Shown here: positions 5,991 through 6,916 of the stretch, piece after piece
Layout: the number at the start of each line of letters is the position of its first letter
How positions within the stretch are numbered: position 1 is the stretch's first letter
Source: JBHIEE01 sp046760445
GTDB lineage: Bacteria; Acidobacteriota; Aminicenantia; JdFR-78
Length of the DNA stretch: 6,916 nt
Direction: 5' to 3'
NCBI GenBank assembly: GCA_046760445.1
Contig: JBHIEE010000133.1
Location: 1-6,916, forward strand
Program-made: the position numbers and the translations under genes
The notes under the pieces: model-generated
The model's database searches: none
The model's input: only the letters and a program-made list of their open reading frames with translations
What the model was told of the DNA's origin: nothing

Positions 5991-6118
5991 TTATTTGAAA
6001 AAATTTTAAGATTTTTTTGATTTTTCAGGAGAGTTATATTAATCAGGCGAGTTTTCTGTAGGTGAAGTTCTTTTAGCAATTCAAAAGTTTTTAAGTCTTT
6101 AGATCCGAGCCTAGATAA
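5991..6118 (+). repeat. interspersed repeat copy D (most complete: left, middle, right)
   Basis: TTATTTGAAAAAATTTTAAG opens the left module, ending in GATTTTTCAGGAGAG. The middle module runs 6040-6090 (AATCAGGCGAGTTTTCTG, then GTTCTTTTAGCAATTC), and the right module TCTTTAGATCCGAGCCTAG ends near 6115. It starts 14 bp after the toxin stop codon. It is the only copy with all three parts, so it gives the best estimate of full length, about 125 bp. It has no terminal inverted repeats and no flanking duplication I can see. Confidence 0.8.
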
Positions 6119-6186
6119 CTAACATTGTCTTTGGTGATTTAAGTTCGCAGATTATTTAATTCCTTTGAATATTAAAAGTGAATGGG

Positions 6187-6220
6187 AAGGCTTGACTAAT
6201 TTTTCTTTAGCCTTTTAGTC
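6187..6220 (+). other. interlocked inverted repeats: possible H-type pseudoknot or terminator
   Basis: AAGGCT (6187-6192) pairs with AGCCTT (6209-6214), and GACTAA (6194-6199) pairs with TTAGTC (6215-6220). The arms alternate, as in a pseudoknot with loops of 1, 9 and 0 nt. Alternatively only the first pair forms, as a hairpin with a 16-nt loop. It lies between the two converging toxin genes, 23 bp from the minus-strand toxin stop, and may end transcription in one or both directions. The T tract after the hairpin is short, so terminator function is uncertain. Confidence 0.4.
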
Positions 6221-6242
6221 GATGTTATACAAAGCTTCACCA

Positions 6243-6509
6243 TCAAACATTACGATATGCTTCTTTTCGATGTCTAATATAGTAGATGATGACTATTTTC
6301 TTTTTAATATTTACCTCATAAATAATTCTATAATCACCAATACGGTGTCTAAGCAATCCTTCTGTTCCAGATAGCTTTCGACATTTATGCGGAAATGGAT
6401 TGTCAGCAAGTTTATCAATTTCCCTGCGTAATATTTCCAACCTATCAGGTGAAATTTTACGAAGGTCTTTCTCGGCAGATGGTTTTAACTTAACTTTGAA
6501 TGAGCCCAT
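6243..6509 (-). CDS. RelE/ParE-superfamily toxin (second pair)
   Basis: An 88-aa basic protein on the minus strand. ATG at 6509-6507 is taken as the start; the GTG immediately before it (6512-6510) is an equal alternative adding one residue. It overlaps the antitoxin gene by 20 bp. Plan: strand FKVKLKPSAEKDLRKI (4-19), helices to about residue 36, DNPFPHKCRKLSG (36-48), then LLRHRIGDYRIIYEV (52-66) and IRHRKEAYRNV (78-88). R61, R81 and Y85 fall at or near the positions of the RelE catalytic residues. It shares GxYRIIY and HRKEAY with the + strand toxin, so the two are paralogous in type, though they differ elsewhere. It is expected to be an mRNA interferase of the RelE branch, with ParE-type activity not excluded. 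Confidence 0.87.
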   Translation of the reverse strand: MGSFKVKLKPSAEKDLRKISPDRLEILRREIDKLADNPFPHKCRKLSGTEGLLRHRIGDYRIIYEVNIKKKIVIIYYIRHRKEAYRNV

Positions 6510-6687
6510 CACGTTTCAGTTTTTTCTTCACTTCTTCCCATGAAATATTTGGTTCATTTCTTCTTTCAGCAACAATGGCTAAGTCATGCAAATCTTCTAA
6601 TAGTTCTTCATATTCTTCGACAGGAATAACTACTGAATGCTTTTTTCCAGTAGCATCTACAATGTATTGCTCTTTATGGCTACGCAT
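6490..6687 (-). CDS. Phd/YefM-like antitoxin (second pair)
   Basis: A 65-aa acidic protein on the minus strand. Its start at 6687 is fixed by a textbook GGAGG (complement of 6693-6697) 5 nt upstream. The sequence opens with QYIVDATGKKHSVVIPVEEYEELLEDL (7-33), a strand pair and helix of the kind found in short Phd/YefM-like antitoxins. It continues as helix LAIVAERR (36-43) and ends with NISWEEVKKKLKRDGLI (47-63), the likely toxin-wrapping tail. It precedes and overlaps the RelE/ParE toxin gene, the standard antitoxin-first order. It has no RHH motif, unlike the antitoxin of the neighbouring pair. The exact antitoxin subfamily is less certain than its role. Confidence 0.8.
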   Translation of the reverse strand: MRSHKEQYIVDATGKKHSVVIPVEEYEELLEDLHDLAIVAERRNEPNISWEEVKKKLKRDGLIQS

Positions 6688-6705
6688 TTAATCCTCCAAT
6701 TGAAT

Positions 6706-6786
6706 CAAAACAAATTTTGGATAATTCTTTCTATCTGAACCGTACATCGCTAATTGTATTTTGCATTACTAAAAGCCAAAAGTCAA
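6706..6786 (-). promoter_or_regulatory. weak candidate promoter/operator region of the minus-strand pair
   Basis: Read on -, TTTGGC (complement of 6775-6780), 16 nt, then TACAAT (complement of 6753-6758) is a possible promoter. A better -35, TTGACT (6781-6786), is 22 nt from that -10, too far. A small palindrome CAAAA-N4-TTTTG (6706-6719) lies between promoter and ribosome site and could be an operator. Nothing stronger is visible in this upstream stretch. Confidence 0.3.
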
Positions 6787-6885
6787 GCTACTCCCCATTC
6801 TCAACCTTTAATTTCAAATAGGAAAAGTAAATAGCTGTTCCCTAAAACTAAGAGTTTTTTTCAATATAAAAGACTCAATTTCCTT

Positions 6886-6916
6886 GGAAAAAATTTTAAG
6901 ATTTTTTGATTTTTCA
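6886..6916 (+). repeat. interspersed repeat copy E (left module, cut by window edge)
   Basis: GGAAAAAATTTTAAGATTTT, then TTGATTTTTCA, is the left module again, near-identical to copies C and D. It continues past the window. No gene end is visible just before it on +, so repeats here are not strictly tied to 3' ends of genes. Confidence 0.75.

Noticed and set aside
6844..6861. AAAACT-aag-AGTTTT hairpin with a T run, resembling a terminator
   Set aside because: The stem has a single G:C pair and no + strand gene lies upstream, so it is probably chance in AT-rich DNA.
1121..6916. The repeats as a CRISPR array or integron attC sites
   Set aside because: Copies are hundreds to thousands of bases apart with whole genes between them, have no regular spacers, and lack cas genes, an integrase and attC core sites.

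Overview
The window is AT-rich bacterial DNA with Gram-negative-type features: a lipoprotein with Gln after the lipobox Cys, a secreted beta-propeller, and sigma70-like promoters. I see no rRNA, tRNA or lineage marker, so the phylum cannot be named. The short, self-contained genes and abundant intergenic repeats fit an uncultured heterotroph. TGA, TAA and TAG all act as stops.

Layout. Positions 1-320 hold an imperfect tandem repeat at the left edge, a strong promoter (TTGACA-N17-TATCTT) and a long leader. Then come a crotonase-fold enzyme that looks like a delta3,delta2-enoyl-CoA isomerase (321-1091), an AlkD-type DNA alkylation repair glycosylase (1258-2016), a secreted YncE-like beta-propeller protein of about 776 aa (2181-4511), and a small SnoaL/NTF2-fold lipoprotein (4664-5143) with its own promoter. 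The right third carries two type II toxin-antitoxin pairs facing each other: RHH antitoxin plus RelE/ParE toxin on + (5505-5976), and Phd/YefM-like antitoxin plus RelE/ParE toxin on - (6243-6687). The four left-hand genes all read on + but are separated by 150-170 bp gaps and look like single-gene units. Only the toxin-antitoxin pairs are clear operons, with overlapping reading frames.

The most unusual feature is an interspersed intergenic repeat. Pieces of one modular element of about 120 bp occur in nearly every gap, all in the same orientation, and one copy supplies the stop codon of the propeller gene. Its middle module keeps one reading frame in four copies and reads like the calcium loop of a dockerin or EF-hand. 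Other points of interest are a possible H-type pseudoknot between the two toxin genes, a set of AAGTTAA boxes at the RHH antitoxin promoter, and TGTCAAT/ATTGACA boxes at the isomerase promoter.

The genes do not form one obvious pathway. The region reads as housekeeping and accessory single genes, followed by an addiction-module cluster set among repeats. I found no CRISPR array, transposase or phage gene.
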